The notes under the pieces are model-generated. The model ran no database searches. It was not told where the DNA came from and saw only the letters and a program-made list of their open reading frames with translations. Positions 35,415 through 45,304 of a stretch of 64,000 bases of DNA are shown in pieces. A program made the translations under genes and the position numbers. Source of the DNA: Bacillota bacterium. Its GTDB lineage: Bacteria > Bacillota > Clostridia > Lachnospirales > Cellulosilyticaceae. Position 1 is the stretch's first letter, and every line of letters begins with the position of its first letter. The stretch lies in assembly GCA_023412455.1 (NCBI GenBank), contig JAEYNQ010000267.1, positions 1 through 64,000 of the forward strand, in the 5' to 3' direction.

Positions 35415-35843
35415 TTAATCTTCGATTTTACAAATTCTTCGTGCGTGGCGTTCATCGTTGGAAAAGGCTGTATTTAAAAAGGTATCTACAACCTTGATGG
35501 CATGAGAAGGTCCAATGACACGGCCACCTAAAGCAATAATATTGGCATCATTATGGAGACGAGTTGCCTCAGCAGAGAAAACATCGTGACAAAGAGCACA
35601 ACGAATGCCTTTGATTCTATTGGCAGAAATAGATATACCAATACCTGTACCACATATTAAAATGCCTTTTTCACATTCACCATTTAAAACAGCATGAGCC
35701 ACTGTTTTGGCATAGTCTGGATAATCAACAGCATCTTCTGTATAACAACCAAAATCTTTAAAAGCTAAATTCTGAGCTTTCAAGTAATTAATGATTTCTT
35801 GTTTAAGAGCAAATCCACCGTGATCACTAGCAATAGCTATCAT
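35415..35843 (-). CDS. rpiB: Ribose-5-phosphate isomerase B
   Basis: A 142-aa protein that interconverts ribulose-5-P and ribose-5-P. It has the family signature: IAIASDHGGFALKQEI, DFGCYTEDAVDYPDYA, CGTGIGISISANRIKGIRCALCHD and HNDANIIALGGRVIG. ATG 35843 follows TTGGAGG at a good distance; an earlier in-frame ATG (35861) would include that site. It lies in the same direction as upp and the Sua5-type gene. The arginine phosphatase gene often found here (ywlE) is absent. Confidence 0.93.
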   Translation of the reverse strand: MIAIASDHGGFALKQEIINYLKAQNLAFKDFGCYTEDAVDYPDYAKTVAHAVLNGECEKGILICGTGIGISISANRIKGIRCALCHDVFSAEATRLHNDANIIALGGRVIGPSHAIKVVDTFLNTAFSNDERHARRICKIED

Positions 35844-35969
35844 AATATATCCTCCAATCAATTATAGTATACCTAAATAGTGTTATAACTATAGAGTAAT
35901 TATTGAACAGAACAAAAAGGATGTGGACACATCTAGCTTATTATAAGGCTTTACTAAGCACTTGTCTAT

Positions 35970-37004
35970 TTAAACCTTAAGGATGTGATGTCCAGCTGAC
36001 TTTTCTAGACGATTCATAATGGCACCACCTATGCCTTTTTTGGGAAAAGCAAAGGAGTAGACAATGTCAATTTTTTCATCATCAAAGTGGCGAAGCGTCT
36101 CAAAAAGATGAGCTGCTACTTTATCTAATTCCTCAAAAGTCCCTACACTTAAGATAAGGTCTGCTGTAAAGCAGTCTTTCGTCTCATCGGTAGCAAGAAC
36201 GCCTACACGCTTATGTTCTTGCTGAGCTGTAAGTATAAGCGCTGTGATGGCACTTATTACTTGAGAGGTTTCACCCTCTACAATAATCACTTCAGCGTTA
36301 GGTGAATAATGTGCGTATTTCATGCCAGGCGCTTTTGGGAGCTGATCTTCTTTAAGAGAACCCAAAATAGCGGGATCTATAGTGACGTTAGGAACAAGAG
36401 CTTGTAACATTTCAAAGGTAACGCCACCTGGGCGAAGAATGGTGAGCACCTCAGAGGTTGTATCCACCACAGTAGACTCCACACCTACACTACAATCCCC
36501 ACCATCTATAATGGCGTCAATTTTACCATTCAAGTCTTCTATAACCCGCTTAGCATTAGTGGGACTAGGCTTGCCAGAAGTATTGGCACTAGGAGCAGCC
36601 AGAGGAAGGCGTGACACTTCAATAAGCTTTTGAATAATGGGATGAGAAGGGAAGCGAATAGCTACTGTATCTAAGCCACCTGTTACAACTTTGGAAACCT
36701 TAGGACTTGCCTTAAAGACAAGAGTAAGGGGGCCGGGCCAGAAAGCTTCCATAAGGAGCTGGGCCATAGGGGAAATCTCAGTGACTAAGTCCTCCAACAT
36801 ATGGAGATTGGCAATATGTATAATCAGAGGATTGTCATTAGGACGCCCTTTAGCTTTGAAAATATTAGTAACTGCTTGTATATCAAAGGCATTAGCAGCC
36901 AAACCATAAACCGTTTCGGTAGGAACAGCTACTAAACCGCCTGCCCTCAGGATATCAGCAGCTTGAGATAAATCATCTGAGGGAGAAATGATAAGAGTAT
37001 TCAT
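35970..37004 (-). CDS. Threonylcarbamoyl-AMP synthase (Sua5 type)
   Basis: A 344-aa protein. The N-terminal YrdC/TsaC domain (about 1-195, GGLVAVPTETVYGLAANAF, KGRPNDNPLIIHI, SANTSGKPSPTNA) makes threonylcarbamoyl-AMP for the t6A modification of ANN-decoding tRNAs. A C-terminal Sua5 domain (about 235-344, KAPGMKYAHYSP linker, then VGVLATDET) marks the long Sua5 form. First gene of the sua5-rpiB-upp group. Confidence 0.92.
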   Translation of the reverse strand: MNTLIISPSDDLSQAADILRAGGLVAVPTETVYGLAANAFDIQAVTNIFKAKGRPNDNPLIIHIANLHMLEDLVTEISPMAQLLMEAFWPGPLTLVFKASPKVSKVVTGGLDTVAIRFPSHPIIQKLIEVSRLPLAAPSANTSGKPSPTNAKRVIEDLNGKIDAIIDGGDCSVGVESTVVDTTSEVLTILRPGGVTFEMLQALVPNVTIDPAILGSLKEDQLPKAPGMKYAHYSPNAEVIIVEGETSQVISAITALILTAQQEHKRVGVLATDETKDCFTADLILSVGTFEELDKVAAHLFETLRHFDDEKIDIVYSFAFPKKGIGGAIMNRLEKSAGHHILKV

Positions 37005-37120
37005 ACTAATCTCCTACTAGTTAGTGATGTCATTAATCTGTCATATAGTATACCACAAGTAGTGTCTAAAGATAACAAAAACCCTAAAAAAAGCAGTAAA
37101 AGAGTAATAAAACAGTAATA

Positions 37121-37146
37121 AAAAAGGCCTAGTAATAAACTAGGCA
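37121..37146 (-). terminator. Terminator after the Usp-like gene
   Basis: On the minus strand GCCTAGT pairs with ACTAGGC around TTATT, followed by CTTTTTT. Confidence 0.7.
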
Positions 37147-37167
37147 CCAATAGAAGACTACAAAATA

Positions 37168-37578
37168 TTAAATGCTCATATTTAAAGCCACCTCATCACG
37201 AGGTAAGACAGTAATTTGAATGTCTGTTATGCTTTCTAGTATCTTTTCATAAACGCCTAGAGAGGTATTATCTTGACTGAGCTGAGGTGTCTCACCTAAA
37301 ACAAGCTGCGTAATATGATGTTCTTTAATAAAATGTATAATGGTATCAATAACTGTTTGGCTACATAGAAAATGAACTTCTCCACCAAGTTCGGAACCGT
37401 AGGCAAATAGTTCTTGTAGTAGATTACTGCTTTCTGGGTTATCAAAAATGGTTTCACCTTTTCGAATATGTAAAATATGAAGAGGTGCATTAACAGAGCG
37501 GGCTACCCGTGCTCCTTCTGAAATGAGACGACGACTATTTTCTTGTATCGTGATACAAACCAGCACATTTTCTTCCAT
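37168..37578 (-). CDS. Universal stress protein-like (KdpD Usp-type) domain protein
   Basis: A 136-aa single-domain protein. VLVCITIQENSRRLISEGARVARSVNAPLHILHIRKGE and the later HHITQLVLGETP follow the Usp fold, closest in style to the Usp domain inside KdpD sensor kinases. There is no kinase domain or transmembrane segment. It stands alone between sua5 and glgP; function unknown. Confidence 0.7.
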   Translation of the reverse strand: MEENVLVCITIQENSRRLISEGARVARSVNAPLHILHIRKGETIFDNPESSNLLQELFAYGSELGGEVHFLCSQTVIDTIIHFIKEHHITQLVLGETPQLSQDNTSLGVYEKILESITDIQITVLPRDEVALNMSI

Positions 37579-37664
37579 TTCTTACCCTCCTTATGGGACA
37601 TTTGCATCTTTAGTATAGCATATAAGGGAGTAAGAAATAAGAAGAAACCATGAAAAAGCAAGAT

Positions 37665-40130
37665 TTATTTTTTGTTAATTTTTAGCGTATCGAGCTTCCA
37701 TATTTCTGTTGCATATTGATGAATGGTACGGTCTGAACTAAATTTACCAGAGCAAGCCGTATTGATAATAGCCTTTTTATTCCAGCTTTCTTTATCCAAA
37801 TAGGCTTTATCAACCAGCTTTTGAGCTTCGTGATAAGGTCTTAGGTCTTTTAAGATAAAGTAAGGATCAGAGAGGTTATCACCTGCTCTGTTAAGAAGAG
37901 ATTCATAAATCTCTACAAATAAGTCTGGATTCTTAGGATCTATAGTACCGTTGATAAGGGACTTGAGAATGCGATTGATAGCATCATCATTATGATAAAT
38001 ATCCCAAGGATTATAGTTGCCTGATTTGTAAAGATTAAGAACTTCTTCGCAGGTAAGCCCAAAGATAAAGATATTTTCAGGACCAACTTCTTCGTAAATT
38101 TCAATATTGGCACCATCTAAAGTACCTACTGTTAATGCACCATTTAACATAAACTTCATGTTACTTGTTCCAGAAGCTTCTTTACTGGCAGTAGAGATTT
38201 GCTCGCTGACATTGGCAGCTGGAATGATGATTTCTGCACTAGAAACATTATAGTTTTCAATAAAGACAACAGTTAAATATTTCCTTACAAGAGGATCATT
38301 ATTCACTAAATCTGCTACAGAGTTAATGAGCTTAATAATGAGTTTGGCTTTACGATAGCCAGGAGCTGCTTTAGCCCCAAAGATAAAGGTTCTTGGGACA
38401 TAGTTACCATTGGGGTTATCTTTGATTTCGTTGTAAAGCATAAGGATGTTAAGTACATTCATAAGTTGACGTTTGTATTCGTGGAGACGTTTAACCTGGA
38501 CATCATAGATAGAGTGTGGGTTAAGGATAATGCCATTGTGGGCTTTTACATATTCAGCAAGGCGTACTTTGTTATGGAATTTAATATCATTGAACTCTTT
38601 TATAAAGCTCTTATCTTCGGCATAAGGTGTTAATTTCTTAAGCTCTGTCAGGTCAGTATACCATTTATCCCCGATGGTGTTGGTAATTAATTCAGCTAGT
38701 TCAGGGTTAGAATGTCCTAGCCAACGACGTTGGGTAATCCCATTGGTCTTATTATTAAATTTCTCAGGGTAGATATGATAGAAGTTTTTAAGCACATCTT
38801 TTTTTAGGATTTCCGTATGGATGGCAGCCACACCATTAACTGAGAAGCTTCCTACAATAGCTAAATAAGCCATTTTGATTTGACCATCAGAGATAATACT
38901 CATATTGTGGATGACATTTTCTGAGACATGATACTTTTCCCGAAGGCTAATGCAAAAACGTCTATTAATCTCTTCAACAATTTGATAAATACGAGGCAAA
39001 AGCTTGCTAAACAAGTCAACAGGCCAAGACTCAAGGGCTTCAATCATAATCGTATGATTGGTATAAGCACAAGTACGAGTAGTAATGTCAAAAGCTTCAT
39101 CCCAATCCAGTTGTTCTTCATCCAGAAGGATACGCATAAGCTCAGCCACAGCAATAGCAGGATGGGTATCATTCATTTGGAAAACGACCTTTTCAGGTAA
39201 AAGGTACATATTGTTATGGGCCTTTTTAAACTTAGCAATAGCTTGTTGGATGGTGGCAGAAACAAAGAAATATTGTTGTTTAAGACGTAATTCTTTGCCT
39301 TGGTAGTGGTTATCATTAGGATAAAGAACTTCTACTAAAGTTTTAGCTAAGGTTTGTTGCTCTACAGCTTTTTGATAAGCCCCTTGATCAAAGAAGCGAA
39401 GAATGAATTTATCAGGTGCTTCTGCATCCCAGAGCCTAAGGGCATTTACAAAGCCATTTTTATACCCTAGGATAGGCATATCATAAGGAATGGCAAGAAC
39501 AGATTCATAATCTTGTTGAACGAAGTGTGTTTTACCTCTTTCATCTACGAAGGAAGAAACGGTTCCGCCAAATTTAATTTCGCGAGCATTATCTGTACGT
39601 TTAACTTCCCATGGGTTACCATGTTTAAGCCAATCATCAGGAAGCTCTACTTGGTAACCCTCTTCAATTTTTTGCTTAAAGATACCATAATTGTAGCGAA
39701 TACCACAGCCGTAAGCTGGATAATTAAGGGTAGAAAGAGAATCCATAAAACAAGCAGCAAGACGACCAAGGCCACCATTACCAAGGCCTGCATCTGGTTC
39801 TTCCTCTTCAATAGCGTTTAAATTGATTTTGATATTAAGCTCATTAAGAGCTTCTTGAACATCTTCTAGGATGCCCATATTAACGAGATTATTCCCTAAT
39901 GCACGGCCTACCAAAAACTCCATGGATAAATAGTAAAGGGTTTTTGGCGCTTTTTGATTATAAGCTCTCTGCGTCGCAATCCAATCATCTGTAATAATAT
40001 CTCTTACAGCAAAAGCTACAGCTTGGTAGAGCTCTTGAGGTGTACAATCCTCTAAAGTTTTACGAGAAAAATTACGTACATGATCAAGAATTTCTTCTTT
40101 AAATTTACTTTTATTAAATTGATAAGACAT
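37665..40130 (-). CDS. glgP: Glycogen/maltodextrin phosphorylase
   Basis: An 821-aa GT35 enzyme that releases glucose-1-phosphate from alpha-1,4-glucans. It has PDAGLGNGGLGRLAACFMDS near residue 110, NDTHPAIAVAEL, NGITQRRW and the PLP site EASGTSNMKFMLNGALTVGTLDGANIE near residue 650-680. Length is normal for the family. Single-gene unit; its leader (40131-40250) has a TATAAT on the minus strand (40223-40218). Confidence 0.95.
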   Translation of the reverse strand: MSYQFNKSKFKEEILDHVRNFSRKTLEDCTPQELYQAVAFAVRDIITDDWIATQRAYNQKAPKTLYYLSMEFLVGRALGNNLVNMGILEDVQEALNELNIKINLNAIEEEEPDAGLGNGGLGRLAACFMDSLSTLNYPAYGCGIRYNYGIFKQKIEEGYQVELPDDWLKHGNPWEVKRTDNAREIKFGGTVSSFVDERGKTHFVQQDYESVLAIPYDMPILGYKNGFVNALRLWDAEAPDKFILRFFDQGAYQKAVEQQTLAKTLVEVLYPNDNHYQGKELRLKQQYFFVSATIQQAIAKFKKAHNNMYLLPEKVVFQMNDTHPAIAVAELMRILLDEEQLDWDEAFDITTRTCAYTNHTIMIEALESWPVDLFSKLLPRIYQIVEEINRRFCISLREKYHVSENVIHNMSIISDGQIKMAYLAIVGSFSVNGVAAIHTEILKKDVLKNFYHIYPEKFNNKTNGITQRRWLGHSNPELAELITNTIGDKWYTDLTELKKLTPYAEDKSFIKEFNDIKFHNKVRLAEYVKAHNGIILNPHSIYDVQVKRLHEYKRQLMNVLNILMLYNEIKDNPNGNYVPRTFIFGAKAAPGYRKAKLIIKLINSVADLVNNDPLVRKYLTVVFIENYNVSSAEIIIPAANVSEQISTASKEASGTSNMKFMLNGALTVGTLDGANIEIYEEVGPENIFIFGLTCEEVLNLYKSGNYNPWDIYHNDDAINRILKSLINGTIDPKNPDLFVEIYESLLNRAGDNLSDPYFILKDLRPYHEAQKLVDKAYLDKESWNKKAIINTACSGKFSSDRTIHQYATEIWKLDTLKINKK

Positions 40131-40488
40131 ATGATCCCTCCATGATAAATGATTTATAAAAAAGCTGAAGGCTTATAGAGCCTATTGATAGCTTATAAAA
40201 TGAAAACAGTTAAAAATATTATACAATAAAAAACAGGTATTTAAAAACTTAAAAAGGAGCAAATTTTTGTTGAAATGGGCCCATGCTTTTAGAATATCTA
40301 TTAATAAAATTAAGAAATGCATACTTTATTGTAAGATAGTTACAAAAGGAAGGGTAGAAAGGATTGGATAATTAGCAAAAAAGTGGCATTTTACATGGGT
40401 CTTAAAACAAAAAAAGAATATAACTCCTTAAACTTTCTTTAAAAGAATAGAAAGTCTAAGGGATACATCCTTTTTTAAAATGCTAGGA
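40131..40488. other. Intergenic region between apeB and glgP
   Basis: 358 bases. It holds the terminator of the M18 peptidase gene (40426-40461, minus) and a candidate glgP -10 (40223-40218, minus) without a clear -35. Otherwise nothing recognisable. Confidence 0.5.
40426..40461 (-). terminator. Probable terminator after the M18 aminopeptidase gene
   Basis: On the minus strand CCTTAGACTTTCT pairs with AGAAAGTTTAAGG (one G-U); a T tract follows about 10 nt later. Confidence 0.5.
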
Positions 40489-41781
40489 TTAGGCTAAATT
40501 ATAAAAAGCTAATAAGGCATGATAAGTGTGGATAACATCTTCAGTGGCCATAAGTTCACGGCATGAGTGCATGGCCAACATAGGGGTACCTATATCTACA
40601 GAGCGAATGCCGAGATGAGAAGCGGCCACAGGACCAATTGTAGAGCCTCCTTTTTCGTCAGAACGGTTCAAGAAAAGTTGATAAGGGATTCCATGCTCCT
40701 TGCAAAGGGCAATAAAGACACTAGCTGAATCGCTATCTGTTGTATAGCTAAAATTGGCATTCACTTTAATAGCAGGACCTTTACCTGGTAATACACGATG
40801 GGTTGGATCACATTTTTCAGGACTATTAGGGTGAGTTAAATGAGCCACATCAGCAGAAATCATAAAAGAGTTACTAATGGCTCTAAAAAGGTCTTCACGT
40901 TCTTTATGAAGGGAAATCAAGATGCGTTCAAGACAGCCAATAAGAAAAGGTGAATCAGCCCCTTGCTTGGTACGACTTCCGATTTCTTCATTGTCAAAGC
41001 AAGCTAAAACAGAAATGCCTGCAGAGGACTGGCTATGAAGTAAAGCTTTAAGGCCACTATAAACCATGGATAAATCATCTAGGCGCGCACTGGAGATAAA
41101 TTCTCCCTTTAAACCCACTTGTAGGCCCTTCTCAAAAGGATATAAAAAGAGCTCCATATCGAGAATGTCTTCCTTGGGCACTTCAAGCTTATGGGCTACC
41201 AGCTCAAGGATAAGATCTGTTTCTATATTTTCTTCGACATAGGTAAGAAGAGGCAGCGTATCCTTTTGCTTGTTGAGAGCTACTCCTGCATTGACTTCTC
41301 GATTCATATGAATAGCTAAATTGGGAATGATAAGAAGAGGCTTATTTAAATCTACCAATTGAGTCACAGGATAGAGAGGATGGTCACCTTTAAGAGAAAC
41401 TCGTCCTGCTAGAGAAAGGGGTCTATCTAACCAAGTATTTAAAATAGGGCCACCATAGCTCTCTGTATTGAGACGTATATAACCTTCTGTATTGATTTGG
41501 GCATTAGGCTTGATACGAAAACCAGGGGTATCGCCATGGGCACCAATAATTCTAAAGCCTTCTTTTTCAACATCTGTTGAATGAACGCAAAAGGCAATGA
41601 GAGAAGAAGAATTACACGTTGTATAATACTTTCCTCCTTTTTCAATGGTCCAAGGTAAAGAAGGATCTAGATAGGTGAAGTTATTTTTAAGCAATTCTTC
41701 TTCTAATGTCTTAACGGTATGAAACATGGAAGGGCTTTTATGGATAAAGGTAATCAGTTCATGTGCAATTTTTGTTGTCAT
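40489..41781 (-). CDS. M18 family aminopeptidase
   Basis: A 430-aa metallo-aminopeptidase of the M18 (aspartyl aminopeptidase) family. Zinc-ligand motifs are IGAHGDTPGFRIKP (His-Asp), FDNEEIGSR (Glu-Glu) and the late MLAMHSCRE (His); SARLDDLSMVYSG and DEKGGSTIGP are also typical. Cytoplasmic peptide turnover. Usual length. AGGAGG-like site before ATG 41781. Confidence 0.92.
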   Translation of the reverse strand: MTTKIAHELITFIHKSPSMFHTVKTLEEELLKNNFTYLDPSLPWTIEKGGKYYTTCNSSSLIAFCVHSTDVEKEGFRIIGAHGDTPGFRIKPNAQINTEGYIRLNTESYGGPILNTWLDRPLSLAGRVSLKGDHPLYPVTQLVDLNKPLLIIPNLAIHMNREVNAGVALNKQKDTLPLLTYVEENIETDLILELVAHKLEVPKEDILDMELFLYPFEKGLQVGLKGEFISSARLDDLSMVYSGLKALLHSQSSAGISVLACFDNEEIGSRTKQGADSPFLIGCLERILISLHKEREDLFRAISNSFMISADVAHLTHPNSPEKCDPTHRVLPGKGPAIKVNANFSYTTDSDSASVFIALCKEHGIPYQLFLNRSDEKGGSTIGPVAASHLGIRSVDIGTPMLAMHSCRELMATEDVIHTYHALLAFYNLA

Positions 41782-41896
41782 ACTAACCTCCTAAAATGTA
41801 AGCTGAACTTCTTTTTATTATACACTTAAATCAAGGACTTTAATATGTTTAGGATGTAATAATTCTAGAGAAAATAGATTTATTTGTGAAAAAATA

Positions 41897-41957
41897 TTGA
41901 CAATTTTAGAACATCCTTTTATTATAAATAATATAATATATGAACAGATATTCATAT
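41897..41957 (+). promoter_or_regulatory. Promoter and SmtB/ArsR-type operator of the metal P-ATPase
   Basis: TTGACA (41897-41902), 17-nt spacer, TATTAT (41920-41925). Just downstream is TGAACAGATATTCA (41941-41954), inside the imperfect palindrome ATATGAA...TTCATAT (41938-41957). The sequence closely resembles the TGAACAGTTATTCA site recognised by SmtB/ZiaR-type zinc sensors. Position near +7 to +26 fits repression. Confidence 0.65.
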
Positions 41958-41981
41958 GTAATAATGACGAGGAGGTTGGGT

Positions 41982-44141
41982 ATGAGGTACGAATATGAAA
42001 TGGTTAATTTAAATTGCGCGCATTGTGCAAGCAAAATAGAAGAACAACTCAATAAATCTAAGCAGTTCCATTCAGTAAACTTAAATTTTATGTTAAAGAA
42101 ATTAACATTAGAAAGCAAAGAACTTAGGGATAAAGAAGAAGTGCGAAGCTATGTTCAAGAAGTAGTGGATAGTATTGAGAGAGGTGTAGAAATCCTTCAC
42201 CTTAGAGAAGCTTCTCAGGATTGTTCATACTGTCATAACACTTCTTGTGATTGTGAAGACTTAGAAACCAATGAGGCGAAAGGTCTTAAAAAGTTAATAG
42301 GTAATCCTCTCAGTGAACTCTCTCTATTAGTCATAAGTATCGTTTTATTAATTAGTGGGAGTATGTTAAAGCAAGATAGTTTATTCATCATAGCGTATAT
42401 CGTTATAGGCTATGATGTCATTTGGCAAGCTGTAAAAAACCTTTTAAAAGGGCGTATGTTAGATGAAAATTTCCTAATGACTTTGGCTACTGTAGCTGCT
42501 TTTATAATTGGCGAATATCCTGAAGCAGTTGCTGTTATGCTTTTTTATAAGGTCGGCGAGTATTTACAAGGAAAAGCCATTAATTATTCGACCAAGCAGA
42601 TAGAAAAAGCCATGGATATTCGTCCTGACTTTGCCCGTGTTATAAGAGAGAAAGTGGTTACCGTAGCCCCACAAGAGGTAAAAGTAGGTGAAGTCATCGA
42701 AGTCAGAGCAGGAGAAAAAATACCTTTAGATGGATACGTAATAGAAGGAGTAGGGAACTTGGATACTTCCATGCTAACAGGAGAATCACTTCCTAGCCAA
42801 GTAAGTGAGGGGCATGAAGTATTAAGTGGGGCAATAAATAAAAATGGCCTACTTAAAATAAAGGTCACAGAAGCTTTTGAGACCAGTACAGTTTCTAAAA
42901 TATTAGAACTTATAAAAAATGCCAGTAATAAAAAATCTCACTCCGAACAGTTTATTACTAAATTTGCCAAGTGGTATACACCTATTGTAGTTATTGCTGC
43001 TCTAGTAGTAGCTATTATTCCTTCTCTTCTAACAGGCGAGTGGCAACATTATATTTATACAAGTATTGTATTTCTTGTTATTTCTTGCCCTTGTGCGCTG
43101 GTTGTATCTGTCCCACTTGGTTTTTTTGGAGGGATTGGGGCAGCTTCTAAAGAGGGAGTATTAGTAAAAGGAAGTAACTATTTAGAAGAGCTGAATACAA
43201 TGGATACCTTGGTATTAGATAAGACAGGAACCATTACAAAAGGAAGCTTTGAGGTCACCCATATCCTAGGAGAAGAAGGAAGTAAGGAAGAAATACTCTA
43301 CTATGCTGCACAGTTAGAAGCTCTTTCTAATCATCCCATAGCAAAATCTATTGTTAAAGCTTATGGGAAAAAAGAGTTGTCAGAGGCAGAGGTTACAGAA
43401 TATGAAGAAGTAAGTGGTCAAGGTATAGTTGGGAAGATTAAGGGAGAGAGAGTATTAGTAGGTAATGAAGAACTTATGCTAGCTTATGGGATTAAACCAC
43501 TGGAAACAACAGAGATAGGTTCTAGAGTACATGTAGCAAAGGAGGGGCAGTATCTGGGCTGTATCATTGTAGCAGATGAAGTAAAAGAGGACAGCCAAAG
43601 GGCTATTGCTGCTCTAAAGGAAAGAGGAATAAAGAAAATCATTATGCTGACAGGAGATAAAAAAGAATTTGCTGAATACATTGGCCAAAAGGTGGGAGTA
43701 GACGAGGTTTATTCAGGGCTTTTACCACAGGATAAGGTGGTTAAATTGGAGGAAAAATTAAGAGAAGGGAAAGTGGCTTTTGTAGGAGATGGCATCAACG
43801 ATGCCCCTGTCCTAGCTCGTGCAGATATTGGAATGGCTATGGGAGGGATAGGCTCAGATGCTGCCATAGAAGCAGCAGATGTGGTTATTATGACAGACAG
43901 TCTAAGCTCTATTGGAGATCTTCTGGATGTGGCTAAACGAACGCGACGGATTGTGACACAAAATATAGTCCTTGCTCTTGGAGTAAAGTTCATAGTACTT
44001 CTATTAGGCCTCATTGGTTTTGCCAATATGTGGTTAGCTGTCTTTGCAGATGTAGGGGTATCACTTTTGGCAGTTATTAATTCATTACGTGTTTTAGGGA
44101 AAAATCAAGGTTTCATTTTAGAAGCACTCAAGAACAAATAG
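41982..44141 (+). CDS. Heavy-metal P-type ATPase (Zn/Cd/Pb group)
   Basis: A 719-aa efflux pump. N-terminal HMA-type metal-binding domain (NLNCAHCASKIEEQL, about 7-20) and a Cys-rich linker (CSYCHNTSCDCED, about 84-96), then eight transmembrane helices with the CPC motif (C369-C371). The phosphorylation site is DKTGTIT (D413); SNHPIAKS and GDGINDAPVL follow. SCPCALVVSVPL and the His/Cys linker favour Zn, Cd or Pb over copper. ATG 41982 follows GAGGAGG; a longer version from ATG 41940 would cover the operator. No regulator gene is adjacent, though the promoter carries an SmtB-like site. Confidence 0.9.
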   Translation: MRYEYEMVNLNCAHCASKIEEQLNKSKQFHSVNLNFMLKKLTLESKELRDKEEVRSYVQEVVDSIERGVEILHLREASQDCSYCHNTSCDCEDLETNEAKGLKKLIGNPLSELSLLVISIVLLISGSMLKQDSLFIIAYIVIGYDVIWQAVKNLLKGRMLDENFLMTLATVAAFIIGEYPEAVAVMLFYKVGEYLQGKAINYSTKQIEKAMDIRPDFARVIREKVVTVAPQEVKVGEVIEVRAGEKIPLDGYVIEGVGNLDTSMLTGESLPSQVSEGHEVLSGAINKNGLLKIKVTEAFETSTVSKILELIKNASNKKSHSEQFITKFAKWYTPIVVIAALVVAIIPSLLTGEWQHYIYTSIVFLVISCPCALVVSVPLGFFGGIGAASKEGVLVKGSNYLEELNTMDTLVLDKTGTITKGSFEVTHILGEEGSKEEILYYAAQLEALSNHPIAKSIVKAYGKKELSEAEVTEYEEVSGQGIVGKIKGERVLVGNEELMLAYGIKPLETTEIGSRVHVAKEGQYLGCIIVADEVKEDSQRAIAALKERGIKKIIMLTGDKKEFAEYIGQKVGVDEVYSGLLPQDKVVKLEEKLREGKVAFVGDGINDAPVLARADIGMAMGGIGSDAAIEAADVVIMTDSLSSIGDLLDVAKRTRRIVTQNIVLALGVKFIVLLLGLIGFANMWLAVFADVGVSLLAVINSLRVLGKNQGFILEALKNK

Positions 44142-44186
44142 GCGACAGTTCGTAAAAGGGTTAAGGAGTAAGTTAGTGACAAGGAT

Positions 44187-44921
44187 TTAGGCTTCAGGAG
44201 GAGTCCAGTTAATTAGTTCTAGGTAGTAAGCTTGGATATGTTTGGCAGTATCTAATGCATCAGGTGGAACGGGGACAATCACCGAATAACAAACAGTGGA
44301 GCCAATCTCAGGTGTACGATATAAGAATTGCAAAGAATACTCCACGTCAAGGTCAATACGAATATCTTCTAATAAGTAAATAGACTTTTGGAGGAAGAAG
44401 ATTTCATCCAAAAAGAAGAAGCAGTCTTCGCCAAATAGAGCTTCTACAGGTTGATTGAATAAGGCATTATAATAGTGAGGAAGATAGATGGCTATAATGA
44501 TTCCTACTATAAGGCTTAAGGTAGCCATAGTAATACTTAAAAGGGTGGAATAAGTCTCGTTAGTAAGAAAGATAATAAAAGAGAGGGTAAGAAGTAGAAA
44601 GATAAAAAGAATACTTGTGTAAATAGCAGAGGTTTTTTTCTCTTTAATAAGTTCCGTCATAAGAGAAGAGGTATGGGGCGCATAATGCCAATGAGCTAAT
44701 AAAGTGGTTGTTCCATTCATGAGATACCTTATTTTAGTATATTTTTTATTATGACTTATATAAGAAGAAATACCCATGCTAATGAAGCAAACTCCGAAAA
44801 TAGCAAGCATGCTTTGACTTGCTATGGATAGGTTAGGAAATAAAATATAGACAGAACAAGTAGCTAGACCTAATAGTAAAACTGCTAATGAGACAATAGC
44901 GTAAGCACGTTCCCTTTTCAT
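44187..44921 (-). CDS. Hypothetical membrane protein
   Basis: A 244-aa protein with two pairs of transmembrane helices (about 10-30 and 36-54; about 98-118 and 125-145), a cytoplasmic middle segment, and a soluble C-terminal half (EDCFFFLDEIFFLQKSIYLLEDIRIDLDVEYSLQF). I recognise no family. It is convergent with the P-ATPase gene. The beta-rich C-terminal part (VDVEYS..., GSTVCYSVIVPVPPDAL) might be a ligand or protein-binding domain. Confidence 0.6.
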   Translation of the reverse strand: MKRERAYAIVSLAVLLLGLATCSVYILFPNLSIASQSMLAIFGVCFISMGISSYISHNKKYTKIRYLMNGTTTLLAHWHYAPHTSSLMTELIKEKKTSAIYTSILFIFLLLTLSFIIFLTNETYSTLLSITMATLSLIVGIIIAIYLPHYYNALFNQPVEALFGEDCFFFLDEIFFLQKSIYLLEDIRIDLDVEYSLQFLYRTPEIGSTVCYSVIVPVPPDALDTAKHIQAYYLELINWTPPEA

Positions 44922-45073
44922 AGTAGTCCTCCTTTTCTACTCATAAAAATAGCCTATTAATAGTATATGAAAAATAGTATAAAAATGTTACAAATGTAAA
45001 AAGATACAAGAATAAAAATTAAAAAGTGTGACACAATAAATGAAAGACATACTAGGAAGGTTGGTGATAAAAA

Positions 45074-45229
45074 ATGGCAAAGGCAGGTATGAGAAGGCCT
45101 GATGTAAATGAACCTCATGGAACAGAAAGCAATAAAAAGGCACACTTCCCTAAGAATGAACAACAACCTGTACCAGAGATACAGGGAAAAGCTAAAACAG
45201 GTCATGCAAAAGCAGGTAAAATCTATTAA
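45074..45229 (+). CDS. Small basic, His/Lys/Gly-rich protein
   Basis: A 51-aa protein starting MAKAGMRRPDVNEPHGTESN and ending in a KAKTGHAKAGKIY run. No hydrophobic segment. GGTGAT (45063-45068) lies 5 nt before the ATG. Its composition (many K, G, P, H, N, few aromatics) is like that of small spore-core or DNA-associated proteins, but I cannot place it in a named family. It is free-standing, between an opposite-strand gene and the corA leader. Confidence 0.6.
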   Translation: MAKAGMRRPDVNEPHGTESNKKAHFPKNEQQPVPEIQGKAKTGHAKAGKIY

Positions 45230-45304
45230 GTATAGGAGGGTGACTACTGGTCATCCTCTTTGTAGATGAAATAAAAATAAAGTATAAAGGTACTAGTAAT
45301 TTGC

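Noticed and set aside
35905..35935. A fourth copy of the 80-nt repeat in reverse orientation
   Set aside because: Only a short AGAACAAAA and a TGTGGACACA resemblance; the core CACTTTCACTACTTCG is missing.
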